Shown here: positions 9,184-17,254 of the stretch, one piece after another
How the letters are laid out: each line of letters begins with the position of its first letter
Numbering within the stretch: position 1 is the first letter of the stretch
Origin: Aureimonas mangrovi
GTDB lineage: Bacteria > Pseudomonadota > Alphaproteobacteria > Rhizobiales > Rhizobiaceae
Direction of reading: 5' to 3'
DNA length: 64,000 nucleotides
Assembly (NCBI RefSeq): GCF_014058705.1
Contig: NZ_CP059692.1
Location: 1,617,001 to 1,681,000, forward strand
The notes under the pieces: generated by a model
What the model was told of the DNA's origin: nothing
The model's input: the letters and a program-made list of their open reading frames with translations, nothing else
Databases searched by the model: none
Program-made: the position numbers and the translations under genes

Positions 9184-9269
9184 GGCAGGAGACCTTCTTC
9201 GAGCGGATGCGCTGCGGGCGCGTGTTCTGCCACCTGTTCAGAGCGGCCGGAAACAGCGTAAACGGTAAA

Positions 9270-9289
9270 AATAATATAGACTTATTATT
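9270..9289. promoter_or_regulatory. AT-rich perfect inverted repeat between terC and fdhD
   Basis: The 20 bases form AATAATA-TAGACT-TATTATT: seven-base arms that are exact reverse complements around a six-base spacer. It sits in a run of A/T from about 9265 to 9291, in otherwise very GC-rich DNA, in the intergenic gap shared by the divergent terC and fdhD genes. Its form and place suggest an operator for a dimeric regulator, and because TerC proteins are tied to metal homeostasis a metal-responsive repressor is one possibility. It does not exactly match the Irr, Mur or MntR box forms I remember. Confidence 0.45.
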
Positions 9290-9372
9290 ATCGATCCAAT
9301 GCCGACATGTCGATTTGCGGCATCGTCAGCGCGCGGCGATCGTGGCAGTCTGCCTTTCAGGATGAACCATGA

Positions 9373-10248
9373 GTGACGGTGATGACGCAGGCTCTTGAGA
9401 CGAGCGGACAAGTCGTGATGATCGCCTATCGCGGCGGGCAGTTCGTCACCGCCCCGCGAGAGGTGCCGGAGGAGACGGCGATCGCCATCTCCGTCAATGG
9501 CTCGACCCACGCTGTGATGATGGCAACACCTGACCACGTGCGCGATCTGGCGCTCGGGCTCGCCCTGAACGAGCGCATCATCGCAGTGCCCGACGAGATC
9601 GAGCGGCTGGAGATCGAGGCGAGCGAGCTCGGCCTAGACTGCCGGCTGTGGCTGACGGCCGAGCGGGCGTCGACCTACGTGCAGAGGCGCCGGCAGATGA
9701 CAGGCCCGGTCGGCTGCGGGTTATGCGGTGTCGAGAGCCTCGAACTGGCCGCGCGGGAACTGCCGATGGTGACGGCGGAGGCCAGCCTTTCCGGCCACGA
9801 GATCGCCCGTGCGATGGATGCGATGTCCACGCATCAGGTGCTGGGCGCACGCACCCGTGCGGTGCATGCCGCTGCGTTCCACGATGAGCGCGGTCATGTC
9901 GTGACGCGTGAGGACGTGGGTCGCCACAACGCGCTGGACAAGGTAGCTGGGCATCTTGCGAGCGAGGGGATAGACTCTGCCGCCGGGTTCCTGACCATCA
10001 CGAGCCGCGTCTCGGTTGAGCTGATCCAGAAAGCGGCAGTGATGGGCACGGGGCTGATCGCGGCTGTTTCGGTCCCGACCGCGCTCGCGATCCGCGCCGC
10101 GGAAGGCGCGGGCGTTACGCTGGTCGCGATCGCGCGCGGTGAAGAGTTCGAGGTCTTCACCCATCCGTGGCGGGTGGCAGGTGCTACTCCGCCGGCTCGG
10201 AATCCTCTGCCAGTTCCTGAGCGGCCTCTGCGAGCGGCTGGCGGGTGA
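9373..10248 (+). CDS. fdhD: Formate dehydrogenase accessory sulfurtransferase FdhD
   Basis: Transfers sulfur from IscS to the molybdenum cofactor of formate dehydrogenase, activating it. The 291-residue protein has the conserved sulfur-carrying cysteine loop CGLCG near residues 116-120, and DVGRHNALDK and TSRVSVELIQKA further on. The GTG at 9373 has AGGA ten bases upstream; an ATG at 9382 is the alternative. The last 65 bp overlap the convergent M42 peptidase gene, giving FdhD a C-terminal tail of about 25 residues past the usual FEVFTHP end. No formate dehydrogenase gene is in this window, so the target enzyme is encoded elsewhere. Confidence 0.92.
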   Translation: MTVMTQALETSGQVVMIAYRGGQFVTAPREVPEETAIAISVNGSTHAVMMATPDHVRDLALGLALNERIIAVPDEIERLEIEASELGLDCRLWLTAERASTYVQRRRQMTGPVGCGLCGVESLELAARELPMVTAEASLSGHEIARAMDAMSTHQVLGARTRAVHAAAFHDERGHVVTREDVGRHNALDKVAGHLASEGIDSAAGFLTITSRVSVELIQKAAVMGTGLIAAVSVPTALAIRAAEGAGVTLVAIARGEEFEVFTHPWRVAGATPPARNPLPVPERPLRAAGG

Positions 10249-11338
10249 ACCCTTCGATCCCGGCGTGGATGTTGCGGTCACGCGTGATCTCCACCGGGGC
10301 CGTCGTGTAGGCCGTCACCAGTTCGGCGAGCGAACGCAGAGCGTGGATGTGGACGCGCTCCCAGCCGTGCGAGGCGTCGACGCCGAATGTGATGAGCGCG
10401 GTGCGCACGTCATGGCCGGCCTCCAGCGCGGAAGCCGAGTCGGAACGGTAGTAGCGGAAGACGTCCTTCTGGTAGCGGATGTCCTCTTCGACGCAGAGCC
10501 GTACGAGCTTCTTCGTCAGATGGTAGTCGAACGGGCCCGTCTGGTCGGCCATCGCGATGGTGACGCCGAACTCCGACGAGTTCTGGCCGGGCGCGGTGGT
10601 GCCGTTGTCGATCGCCAGCATGGAGGCGATTTCCGGCGTCAGGATCGAGGCCGCGCCCACACCGACTTCCTCGGCGATGGTGAAGAGCCAGTGGGTGTCG
10701 ACGGGCGTGACGGCCTTCTCGCGCTCGAGCGCCTCGATGGCCGCGAGCATGACGGCGACGCCCGCCTTGTCGTCGAGATGGCGCGAGACAATGAAGCCGT
10801 TGTCGAGGAATTCGGGTTGCGGATCGATGGCCACCGTGTCGCCCACCTCGATGCCGAGCCTGTCGAGTTCGGTGCGATCGCGCGAGAGGGCATCGATTCG
10901 AAGCTCCACATGCGCCCAGCCGACGGGTTGGGTATCCACCTCTTCATTGAAGGTGTGGCCGGACGCCTTCAGAGGCAGGATCGTGCCGCGATAGGAGCCC
11001 TTCTCGGAGAAGATCGTGGCGCGCGCGCCTTCGGCAAAACGCGCCGACCAATGGCCGATGGGCACGAGTTCAAGCCGTCCGTTGGCCTTGAGGTTTTTTA
11101 CTTGCGCGCCGAGCGTGTCGACATGGCCGACAATGGCTCGGGCCGAAGCCCGGCGCGAGCCCTGGCGGATCGCTCGGATCGCGCCGCGACGCGTCAGTTC
11201 GACCGTCAGTCCGAGGCGCTGGAGTTCCTGTGTGACGTGCCGCACCACGGTGTCGGTGTAGCCCGTCGGGCTCGGGATCTTCAAAAGCGCCTTGAGTTGG
11301 TCGAGCAGATAGTGGTTGTCGATGGCGAGCCGCGGCAC
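10184..11338 (-). CDS. M42 family metallopeptidase of the NAGGN osmoprotectant cluster
   Basis: A 384-residue M42-type peptidase carrying the expected metal-binding stations: GHVDTLG (first His/Asp), HLDDKAG (bridging Asp), FTIAEEVG (catalytic and metal Glu pair) and, near the C-terminus, ASHGWERVHI. It follows asnO and ngg, an arrangement seen in many NAGGN clusters; degradation or processing of the dipeptide osmolyte is a reasonable inference but its substrate is not established. The GTG at 11338 is preferred because AGGAG (11345-11349) lies six bases upstream; a TTG at 11353 is also in frame. About 100 bp separate it from ngg. Its 3' end overlaps fdhD by 65 bp. Confidence 0.88.
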   Translation of the reverse strand: MPRLAIDNHYLLDQLKALLKIPSPTGYTDTVVRHVTQELQRLGLTVELTRRGAIRAIRQGSRRASARAIVGHVDTLGAQVKNLKANGRLELVPIGHWSARFAEGARATIFSEKGSYRGTILPLKASGHTFNEEVDTQPVGWAHVELRIDALSRDRTELDRLGIEVGDTVAIDPQPEFLDNGFIVSRHLDDKAGVAVMLAAIEALEREKAVTPVDTHWLFTIAEEVGVGAASILTPEIASMLAIDNGTTAPGQNSSEFGVTIAMADQTGPFDYHLTKKLVRLCVEEDIRYQKDVFRYYRSDSASALEAGHDVRTALITFGVDASHGWERVHIHALRSLAELVTAYTTAPVEITRDRNIHAGIEGFTRQPLAEAAQELAEDSEPAE

Positions 11339-11438
11339 GGACTGCTCCTGCAATTGGTCGTCGCGCGGGTGGGCCGCACGGTCTGGATGCTTCTAAAGGA
11401 ATGGCGTGGCGAGGACGAGGCCCGCCTTCGAGCGCCGA

Positions 11439-13229
11439 TCAGCTAAGGGGCGGCATGCGCCGTCGTGCAACGCGCGCCGAGGCCGGCATCGAGAGCGGAA
11501 AGAGAAGGTCCACGAAGCGCTCGGCCGTCGGCTGGGGCTCGTGGTTGGCGAGGCCCGGCCGTTCGTTCGCCTCGATGAAGACGTAGTCCGGCTCACGCGG
11601 GTCCTTGATCATCAGGTCGATGCCTGTGACGGGGATGTCGATCGCGCGAGCCGCGGCGATCGCGGCCTCCACCAACCGCGGATGTACGATGCCGGTGACG
11701 TCGTGGATCGTGCCGCCGGTGTGGAGATTCGCCGTCCGTCTCACCGTCAGCGACTCGCCCTGCGGCAGGATGTCGTCCATCTCGTAGCCACCCGCGCGCA
11801 CTGCGCGCTCGGTCTCGCCGTCCATCGGAATGCGGCTTTCGCCGTGGGTCGCAGCGGCACGGCGGCGCGAAACACTCTCGATCAGCTTGCGCACGCTTGT
11901 CCGGCCATCGCCGACGATCTCGGCCGGGCGCCGCACCGCGGCGGCCACGAGTTTGAAGTCGATGACGATCAGCCTCAGGTCGGACCCCTCGAAGCAGGAT
12001 TCGACAAGCACCCGCTCGCACTCCTTCTTCGCCTCGGCGACGGCGATCCGCGCCTCGTCCATCGTCTCGATGCCGACGGCGATGCCGCGGCCCTGTTCGC
12101 CCCGCGCGGGCTTGACCACGATCGACCCGTGCTTCTCGATGAAGGAGGCCAGCTCACCTTCGTCATCCGCCACGATCTGTTCGGGCACCTTGACGCCAGC
12201 CTCGGACACGAGCCGCCGCGTCGTGCTCTTGTCGTCGCAGATCGACATGGCGACGGCGGAGGTGAGCTCCGACAGGCTCTCGCGGCAGCGCACCGATCGC
12301 CCTCCGTAGGTCAGGCGGAAGAAGCCGCCTGCCGCATCGAGGATGTCGACCTGGATGCCGCGCCGGCGCGCCTCCTCGACGATGATGCCGGCATAGGGGT
12401 TCAGTCCCTCGTCGGCCTCCTGGCCGCCGGTGAACAGACGTTCGTTGATCTGGTTGCGACGCTTCACCGCGAAGAAGGGCACGCGGTAGAAGCCCAGCCG
12501 GTCGTAGAGGCCGATGGCGGCCTCGTTGTCGTGCATCACCGAAAGGTCCATGTAGGCGCAGCCACGCGCCTGATAATGCTCGGCCAGCCGGCGCACCAAG
12601 GCCTCGCCGACGGCCGGATGCGGGGTCTGCGGATCGACGGCGAGGCACCACAGCGAGGAGCCGTTTTCCGGGTCGTCGAAGACTCGGCCGTGATGGACGC
12701 CAGTGACCGTGCCGAGGATGGCGCCTGTCGTCTCGTCCTCGGCGACGAAGTAGGTGAGGGCGCGGTTGTCGCGGTTCGACCAGAAGAAGTCCGGATCGAC
12801 CTGCACCATGCGGCGGCTCTGATAGATGCGGTTGACCTCGGTCGCGTCAGAAACGGAAGAAAGCCGGCGCACGAAGAAACCGCGCGGACGCCTGCGGCTC
12901 GGACGATAGGTCGACAGGTCGAGCCGGTAGGTGTGCGACGGGTCGAGGAAGAGTTCCTGTGGCGCATGGCCGAGAAGGACGTGCGGATCGCGGATGTAGA
13001 AGGCGATGTCGCGTCGATCCGGCCCTTCTTCTTCCAGCCCCTCCAGGAGAGGGCCGGGTTCGAAGAAGGTCTGGCCGAAGAAGAGCCTGCCCCAGCCGCA
13101 GTCGATCGACGCGTTGACCGCCGCCGGCGCTTCCTCCCCGTATCCGGCAATCGGCGGCTTGGAGCCGTAGCTGCGCATCCGTTTCAGCCGGTGCCCGTAT
13201 CCGTGATGCCGATTTCGCGCATCGGCCAT
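11439..13229 (-). CDS. ngg: N-acetylglutaminylglutamine synthetase (GNAT + ATP-grasp)
   Basis: Builds the osmolyte N-acetylglutaminylglutamine by acetylating glutamine and joining a second glutamine. The 596-residue protein is a fusion: an N-terminal acetyltransferase domain (about 100-265) with CLAVDPQTPHPAVGEALVRR followed by NEAAIGLYDRLGF, and a C-terminal ATP-grasp ligase (about 320-580) with VVKPARGEQGRGI and FIEANERPGL. The ATG at 13229 lies 2 bp after the asnO stop with AGGAG upstream, so the two are surely co-transcribed and probably coupled. The frame is open 27 bp further but that lies inside asnO. NAGGN is made under salt stress in rhizobia and pseudomonads. Confidence 0.93.
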   Translation of the reverse strand: MADARNRHHGYGHRLKRMRSYGSKPPIAGYGEEAPAAVNASIDCGWGRLFFGQTFFEPGPLLEGLEEEGPDRRDIAFYIRDPHVLLGHAPQELFLDPSHTYRLDLSTYRPSRRRPRGFFVRRLSSVSDATEVNRIYQSRRMVQVDPDFFWSNRDNRALTYFVAEDETTGAILGTVTGVHHGRVFDDPENGSSLWCLAVDPQTPHPAVGEALVRRLAEHYQARGCAYMDLSVMHDNEAAIGLYDRLGFYRVPFFAVKRRNQINERLFTGGQEADEGLNPYAGIIVEEARRRGIQVDILDAAGGFFRLTYGGRSVRCRESLSELTSAVAMSICDDKSTTRRLVSEAGVKVPEQIVADDEGELASFIEKHGSIVVKPARGEQGRGIAVGIETMDEARIAVAEAKKECERVLVESCFEGSDLRLIVIDFKLVAAAVRRPAEIVGDGRTSVRKLIESVSRRRAAATHGESRIPMDGETERAVRAGGYEMDDILPQGESLTVRRTANLHTGGTIHDVTGIVHPRLVEAAIAAARAIDIPVTGIDLMIKDPREPDYVFIEANERPGLANHEPQPTAERFVDLLFPLSMPASARVARRRMPPLS

Positions 13230-13231
13230 CG

Positions 13232-15007
13232 TCAAAGCTCCTGCGTCTGGAGCCACATCTCAAGAAGCGCCACCTGCCAGAGTTCCGAGCCCTGGAGCGG
13301 CGTGATGTGGGAGGTCGGGTCGGCGAACAGCGTCTCGAGATAGTCCTGCCGAAAGAGCGAGCGCTCGCGGGCGGCCTGTGTCGACAGGGCATCGCGAACC
13401 ATGTCGAGATAGGGCCCGGAGATGTATTTGAGCTGCGGGACGGGGAAGTATCCCTTCTTGCGGTCGATCACCTCCGACGGGATCACCTGCCGAGCCACTT
13501 CCTTGAGGACGCCCTTGCCGCCCTGCTTGAGCTTCTCCGCGGAGGGCATGCGCGCGGCAAGCTCGGCCAGTTCATGATCGAGGAAGGGCACGCGTGCCTC
13601 CAGCCCCCAGGCCATCGTCATGTTGTCGACGCGCTTGACCGGGTCGTCGACGAGCATGATCTGGCTGTCGAGCCGGAGCGCCTTGTCCACCGGGTCGTCC
13701 GCGCCGCCGATGGCAAAATGGCGGCGCACGAAATCGAGGCTGACGTCGCCGTCCGCCATCCACTCCGGCGAAAGCTGGCGCGAGAGCGTTTCGTGCGTGC
13801 GGTCGAAGAAGGCCTTGAAGTAGGCCCCCAACGGATCGGCCGCCTGTGCCATCGGCGGATACCAATGGTATCCGCCGAAGATCTCGTCGGCGCCCTGGCC
13901 CGACTGCACGACCTTGATGTGCTTGGAGACCTCACGCGAGAGCAGGTAGAAGCCAATATTGTCGTAGGAGACCATCGGCTCCGACATCGCGCCGATCGTG
14001 CCCGGCAGGTTTTCCATCAGCTCGGCGCCCGGCACGAAGATCTTGTGGTGCTGCGTGCCGTAGTGCTTGGCGATGAGGTCCGAATAGACGAACTCGTTGC
14101 CGACCTCGCCATTGGCGTCCTCGAATCCGATCGAGAATGTGTTGAGTCCGCTCTGGCCGGCTTCGGCCAGCAGCCCGACGATCAGTGAGGAATCGACCCC
14201 ACCCGACAGGAGCACGCCGACCGGCACGTCCGCGACCATGCGGCGGGCGACGGCGGCCTTCAGGCTCTCCATCAGCATGTCGCGCCAATCGTTTGACGAC
14301 AGACTCTCTTCGCCGGCCTTGAGGCCGAAACTCGGCTGCCAGAAGATCTCGTCCGTGAAACTGCCGTCCGGCTCGACCAGACGGATCGTGGCGGGCGGCA
14401 GCTTGCGCACGCCCTTGAGGATCGTCAGCGGTGCGGGAACGACGGCGTGGAAGCTCATGTAGTGGTGAAGTGCTTCGCGATCGATCGACGTGTCGACGTC
14501 CCCGGTCTTCACGATCGACTGCAGCGAGGAGGCGAGATAAAGGCGCTCGGGCGTATGTGAGATATAGAGCGGCTTGATGCCGAAACGGTCGCGCGCCAAC
14601 ATCACGCGGCCGGTATCGCGCTCGTGGATGGCGAAAGCGAACATGCCCTTGAAGCGCTGAACGCAGTCCTTGCCCCAGGCGTGATAGGCTTTGAGGATCA
14701 CCTCCGTGTCGCCGTGCGAGAAGAATTTGTAGCCTTTGGCGGAGAGTTCGCCTCGCAGCTCGGGGTAGTTGTAGATGCAGCCGTTGAAGGCGATCGTCAG
14801 TCCGAGATCGGGATCGACCATCGGCTGCTGGGCCTTCTCGGACAAGTCGATGATCTTCAGCCGGCGATGGCCGAGGCCCATATTTCCGCGCACGACCTGG
14901 CCGGCGCCATCGGGACCGCGGCGGGCGAGGCAATTGCCCATTCGCTCGATGCGTTCCGGCGAAGCCGGACGTCCGTCGAAACGAATTTCACCGCAGATTC
15001 CGCACAT
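13232..15007 (-). CDS. asnO: N-acetylglutaminylglutamine amidotransferase (asparagine synthase-like)
   Basis: Expected to convert the dipeptide acid to its terminal amide, completing NAGGN. At 591 residues it has the class II glutamine amidotransferase domain with the nucleophilic cysteine at position 2 (MCGICGEIRF), RRGPDG at 29-34, and the synthase domain with the PP-loop SGGVDS at 268-273. Ordinary asparagine synthetase AsnB shares this architecture; the adjacent ngg and M42 genes decide the assignment. AGGATAGG precedes the ATG. The gene is divergent from the MaoC gene, so its promoter lies in 15008-15179. Confidence 0.92.
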   Translation of the reverse strand: MCGICGEIRFDGRPASPERIERMGNCLARRGPDGAGQVVRGNMGLGHRRLKIIDLSEKAQQPMVDPDLGLTIAFNGCIYNYPELRGELSAKGYKFFSHGDTEVILKAYHAWGKDCVQRFKGMFAFAIHERDTGRVMLARDRFGIKPLYISHTPERLYLASSLQSIVKTGDVDTSIDREALHHYMSFHAVVPAPLTILKGVRKLPPATIRLVEPDGSFTDEIFWQPSFGLKAGEESLSSNDWRDMLMESLKAAVARRMVADVPVGVLLSGGVDSSLIVGLLAEAGQSGLNTFSIGFEDANGEVGNEFVYSDLIAKHYGTQHHKIFVPGAELMENLPGTIGAMSEPMVSYDNIGFYLLSREVSKHIKVVQSGQGADEIFGGYHWYPPMAQAADPLGAYFKAFFDRTHETLSRQLSPEWMADGDVSLDFVRRHFAIGGADDPVDKALRLDSQIMLVDDPVKRVDNMTMAWGLEARVPFLDHELAELAARMPSAEKLKQGGKGVLKEVARQVIPSEVIDRKKGYFPVPQLKYISGPYLDMVRDALSTQAARERSLFRQDYLETLFADPTSHITPLQGSELWQVALLEMWLQTQEL

Positions 15008-15179
15008 AAGCCTATCCTGTTGTCACTTTGATTCACGTTCAGCCGAAGGGCCCTCGGCCGGCTATATGGGCCAGTCGCTGCGCCTGCACAGTTCAACGGG
15101 CGGATGCGACGGTTTGCGCGACCACGTTTTCGAGCCTAGAGCGTGGTGAAGCGATCGCCGGAGCGAGAAGGAAAACGGG
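15008..15179. other. Divergent intergenic region between asnO and the MaoC gene
   Basis: These 172 bp must hold promoters for both directions. A near-palindrome with a GGGCCC core occupies about 15042-15058, and a CTATAT resembling a plus-strand -10 lies at 15062-15067, but its -35 position is not convincing. An osmotic-stress promoter for asnO would be expected here; I cannot identify one with confidence. Confidence 0.4.
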
Positions 15180-15680
15180 ATGAGCCAAGCCGCAGAAGCC
15201 GCGATCCGCAGACGTCTCGTGCCGATCGAGACCTATCGCGGCTATGTCGACGGCGAGGCCTTCGTTTCCGACTGGCTTCTCGTCGATCAGGCGATGATCG
15301 ACACCTTCGCCGACGCTACGCACGATCACCAGTTCATTCATGTCGATCCGGCGCGCGCGAAGGCGGAGACGCCGTTCGGCGGGACTATCGCCCACGGCTT
15401 CCTGTCGCTCTCGCTGCTTTCGACGCTCGCCTACGATGCGCTGCCGGGCGTGGAGGGTTCGCAGATAGGCATCAACTACGGCTTCGACCGCGTGCGCTTC
15501 ATGAATCCGGTGAAATCCGGCGCGCGGGTGCGCGGCCGTTTCCGCCTGGCGGCGATCGCCGAGCGCGCCGTCAGCGTCCAGTCGACCTGGGATGTCGAGG
15601 TGGAGATCGAAGGTGCCGTGAAGCCGGCCTTCGCCGCGCGCTGGCTGACGCTCGCCATGCTCGCCGAGCCGCTCTCGTGA
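15180..15680 (+). CDS. MaoC-like (R)-hydratase / dehydratase
   Basis: Single hot-dog-fold protein of 166 residues, in the size range of MaoC-type (R)-specific enoyl-CoA hydratases and NodN-like proteins. The hydratase 2 signature is present: an Asp-x4-His style active site in ATHDHQFIHVDPARA, followed by FGGTIAHGFLSLSLLS. GAAGGAAA lies upstream of the ATG. Its stop overlaps the GTG of the phosphatase gene (GTGA), so the two are co-translated. Substrate is unknown; hydration of an enoyl-CoA is the family reaction. Confidence 0.85.
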   Translation: MSQAAEAAIRRRLVPIETYRGYVDGEAFVSDWLLVDQAMIDTFADATHDHQFIHVDPARAKAETPFGGTIAHGFLSLSLLSTLAYDALPGVEGSQIGINYGFDRVRFMNPVKSGARVRGRFRLAAIAERAVSVQSTWDVEVEIEGAVKPAFAARWLTLAMLAEPLS

Positions 15681-16363
15681 CGCAGGCGCGCTGGCCGTCC
15701 GCGATCCTGTTCGACCTTGACGGTACGCTCGTCGATTCGGTGCCGGACATCCACGCTGCGCTCAACGAGACGCTGGAAAGCTACGGCGAGCCGCCGTTCA
15801 CGATCGAGGCCGTCGCCAGGATGGTCGGGCGTGGCGTGCCGACCCTCATCGAGCGAGCCTATGAAGCGCTGGACAAGCCGCTGGACGCGGCGACGCGCGA
15901 CAGGATCGTCGATCGGTTCCTCGCCATCTACGGGCCGCGCGCGACGGAGCTCACGACGCTCAATCCCGGAGCCACGGGGGCCGTGCTCGGTCTTGCAGAG
16001 AGAAGTCACCGCCTCGGCGTCGTGACCAACAAGCCGGAAGCGGCGACGCAGAAAATCCTCGACCATTTCGGTTTGGCCGAGGCTATGGCGATCGTGATCG
16101 GCGGCGATGCGGGCGTGCCACGTAAACCGGCGCCCGATCTCATTCTCCTCGCCTGCAAGAAACTCGGCATCGAGCCGAGCGAGGGACTGTTCGTGGGCGA
16201 TTCGCAATATGACGTCGAGGCCGCGAGGGCGGCCGGCATGTCCGTGGTCGTGCTGGAGGGCGGATACTCGGCCCGCCCCGCCGGAGAACTCGGAGCCGAC
16301 CGCGTGGTCAAAAGGCTCGACGAGATCGAGGCGCTGCTGGCCGGGCTGGCGCCCGGCCATTGA
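15677..16363 (+). CDS. gph: Phosphoglycolate phosphatase (HAD superfamily)
   Basis: HAD hydrolase of 228 residues expected to dephosphorylate 2-phosphoglycolate, a by-product of DNA-end repair and of oxygenase activity. Motif I FDLDGTLVDS is near the N-terminus, motif II VVTNK in the middle, the conserved lysine in PRKPAPD, and motif IV GDSQYDVEAA near 175. The GTG at 15677 overlaps the MaoC stop by GTGA; the frame is open upstream to 15143, but only as a shadow of the MaoC gene. It converges on the DUF2076 gene, ending 4 bp from it. Confidence 0.9.
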   Translation: MTQARWPSAILFDLDGTLVDSVPDIHAALNETLESYGEPPFTIEAVARMVGRGVPTLIERAYEALDKPLDAATRDRIVDRFLAIYGPRATELTTLNPGATGAVLGLAERSHRLGVVTNKPEAATQKILDHFGLAEAMAIVIGGDAGVPRKPAPDLILLACKKLGIEPSEGLFVGDSQYDVEAARAAGMSVVVLEGGYSARPAGELGADRVVKRLDEIEALLAGLAPGH

Positions 16364-16367
16364 AGGC

Positions 16368-16973
16368 TTACATCTCGAAGTCGTCGAACCCGCCGCCATC
16401 GTCTGCCCCGAAATCCTCGCCCCCGTCCATGCTGTCGGGCTCGGCCGGCATCTCGTCGGCCACCGCCTCGTCGCCGCCCATCAGCATCGAGCCAAGCATG
16501 GAGCCGAGCACCATGCCGCCCGCGACGCCGACCGCGGTCTGCGCGGCGCCGGCCAGAAAACCACCGCCACCCGAGCGTGCGGAACCGGCGTTGGGCACGC
16601 TGCGGCTGGAGTTCCACGGAGAGCCCTCTGGAGCGGCAGCCTGTGCGGCCGAGCCCTGATAGCCGGATGGCACGCCCATTGGACGCGCGGCGGGGCGCGA
16701 TGCGGCCGAGCCACCGCCGAACAGGCCACCGAGAAGGCCGCCGCCTAATCGCTGACCCTGGCCCTCCAGTTCCTCGATGCGCCGCTGGGCCGCCTCGAGC
16801 GCCTGTTCCTGCACGATGATGGTCTGCGCCATGTAGTAGGGCGCGCCGGGCTGGGCCTCGACGCTGTCCCGGATGAAGCGGTCTGCTTCGGCGTCGCGCG
16901 GCGGAGCGGAGCGCTCCGCGTCCTGCAGCCGGCCGAAGAGGCTCTGGATCATCTGCTTCTCGTCGCTGTGCAT
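16368..16973 (-). CDS. DUF2076 domain-containing protein
   Basis: A 201-residue protein matching the DUF2076 plan: an N-terminal helical segment (EKQMIQSLFGRLQDAE onward) with a coiled-coil-prone stretch VQEQALEAAQRRIEELE, a glycine-rich middle GGGLLGGLFGGG, a hydrophobic Gly/Ala/Met-rich stretch near 140-170 (GMVLGSMLGSML), and an acidic, Asp/Gly-rich C-terminus. No catalytic motif is visible and the function is unknown. Members are common in alphaproteobacteria and often predicted to be associated with the membrane or envelope. Confidence 0.85.
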   Translation of the reverse strand: MHSDEKQMIQSLFGRLQDAERSAPPRDAEADRFIRDSVEAQPGAPYYMAQTIIVQEQALEAAQRRIEELEGQGQRLGGGLLGGLFGGGSAASRPAARPMGVPSGYQGSAAQAAAPEGSPWNSSRSVPNAGSARSGGGGFLAGAAQTAVGVAGGMVLGSMLGSMLMGGDEAVADEMPAEPDSMDGGEDFGADDGGGFDDFEM

Positions 16974-17105
16974 CGCTCGGTTCCCGTTGATCGGTACGAC
17001 AGCCGCAGGGGCAGTCGCCGAGCGGATATGCGCACGAGTGCGTTCGGGTTCCAGAGCGCAGACGCCGCTCTCGAAAACGCGATCAGGGATTCAAGTAAAA
17101 GGAAA

Positions 17106-17181
17106 TGGTGCCGCTTAGGTGACTCGAACACCTGACCCCATCATTACGAATGATGTGCTCTACCAACTGAGCTAAAGCGGC
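17106..17181 (-). tRNA. tRNA-Thr (anticodon CGT)
   Basis: Read on the minus strand, 76 bases fold as a complete cloverleaf: acceptor GCCGCTT / AAGCGGC (7 bp), D arm GCTC...GAGC, anticodon stem CATCA / TGATG around the loop TTCGTAA (anticodon CGT, codon ACG), T arm AGGTG-TTCGAGT-CACCT, and an encoded 3' CCA after the discriminator A. Confidence 0.97.
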
Positions 17182-17254
17182 CTCTGGCTCCGGGCGATGC
17201 CTGCGGAACGACGCCCTGATAACCGCAAAGTGCGCGGCGTTCAAGACGCAATCT

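Noticed and set aside
9184-9372. yybP-ykoY manganese riboswitch ahead of terC
   Set aside because: TerC genes often have one, but I could not find the conserved core sequences on the minus strand.
11406-13343. Plus-strand frame of about 645 codons opposite ngg
   Set aside because: The minus-strand frame encodes the recognisable GNAT/ATP-grasp protein; the plus frame has no motif.
15143-15676. N-terminal extension of the phosphoglycolate phosphatase frame
   Set aside because: It is the out-of-frame shadow of the MaoC gene; HAD motif I starts just after the GTG at 15677.
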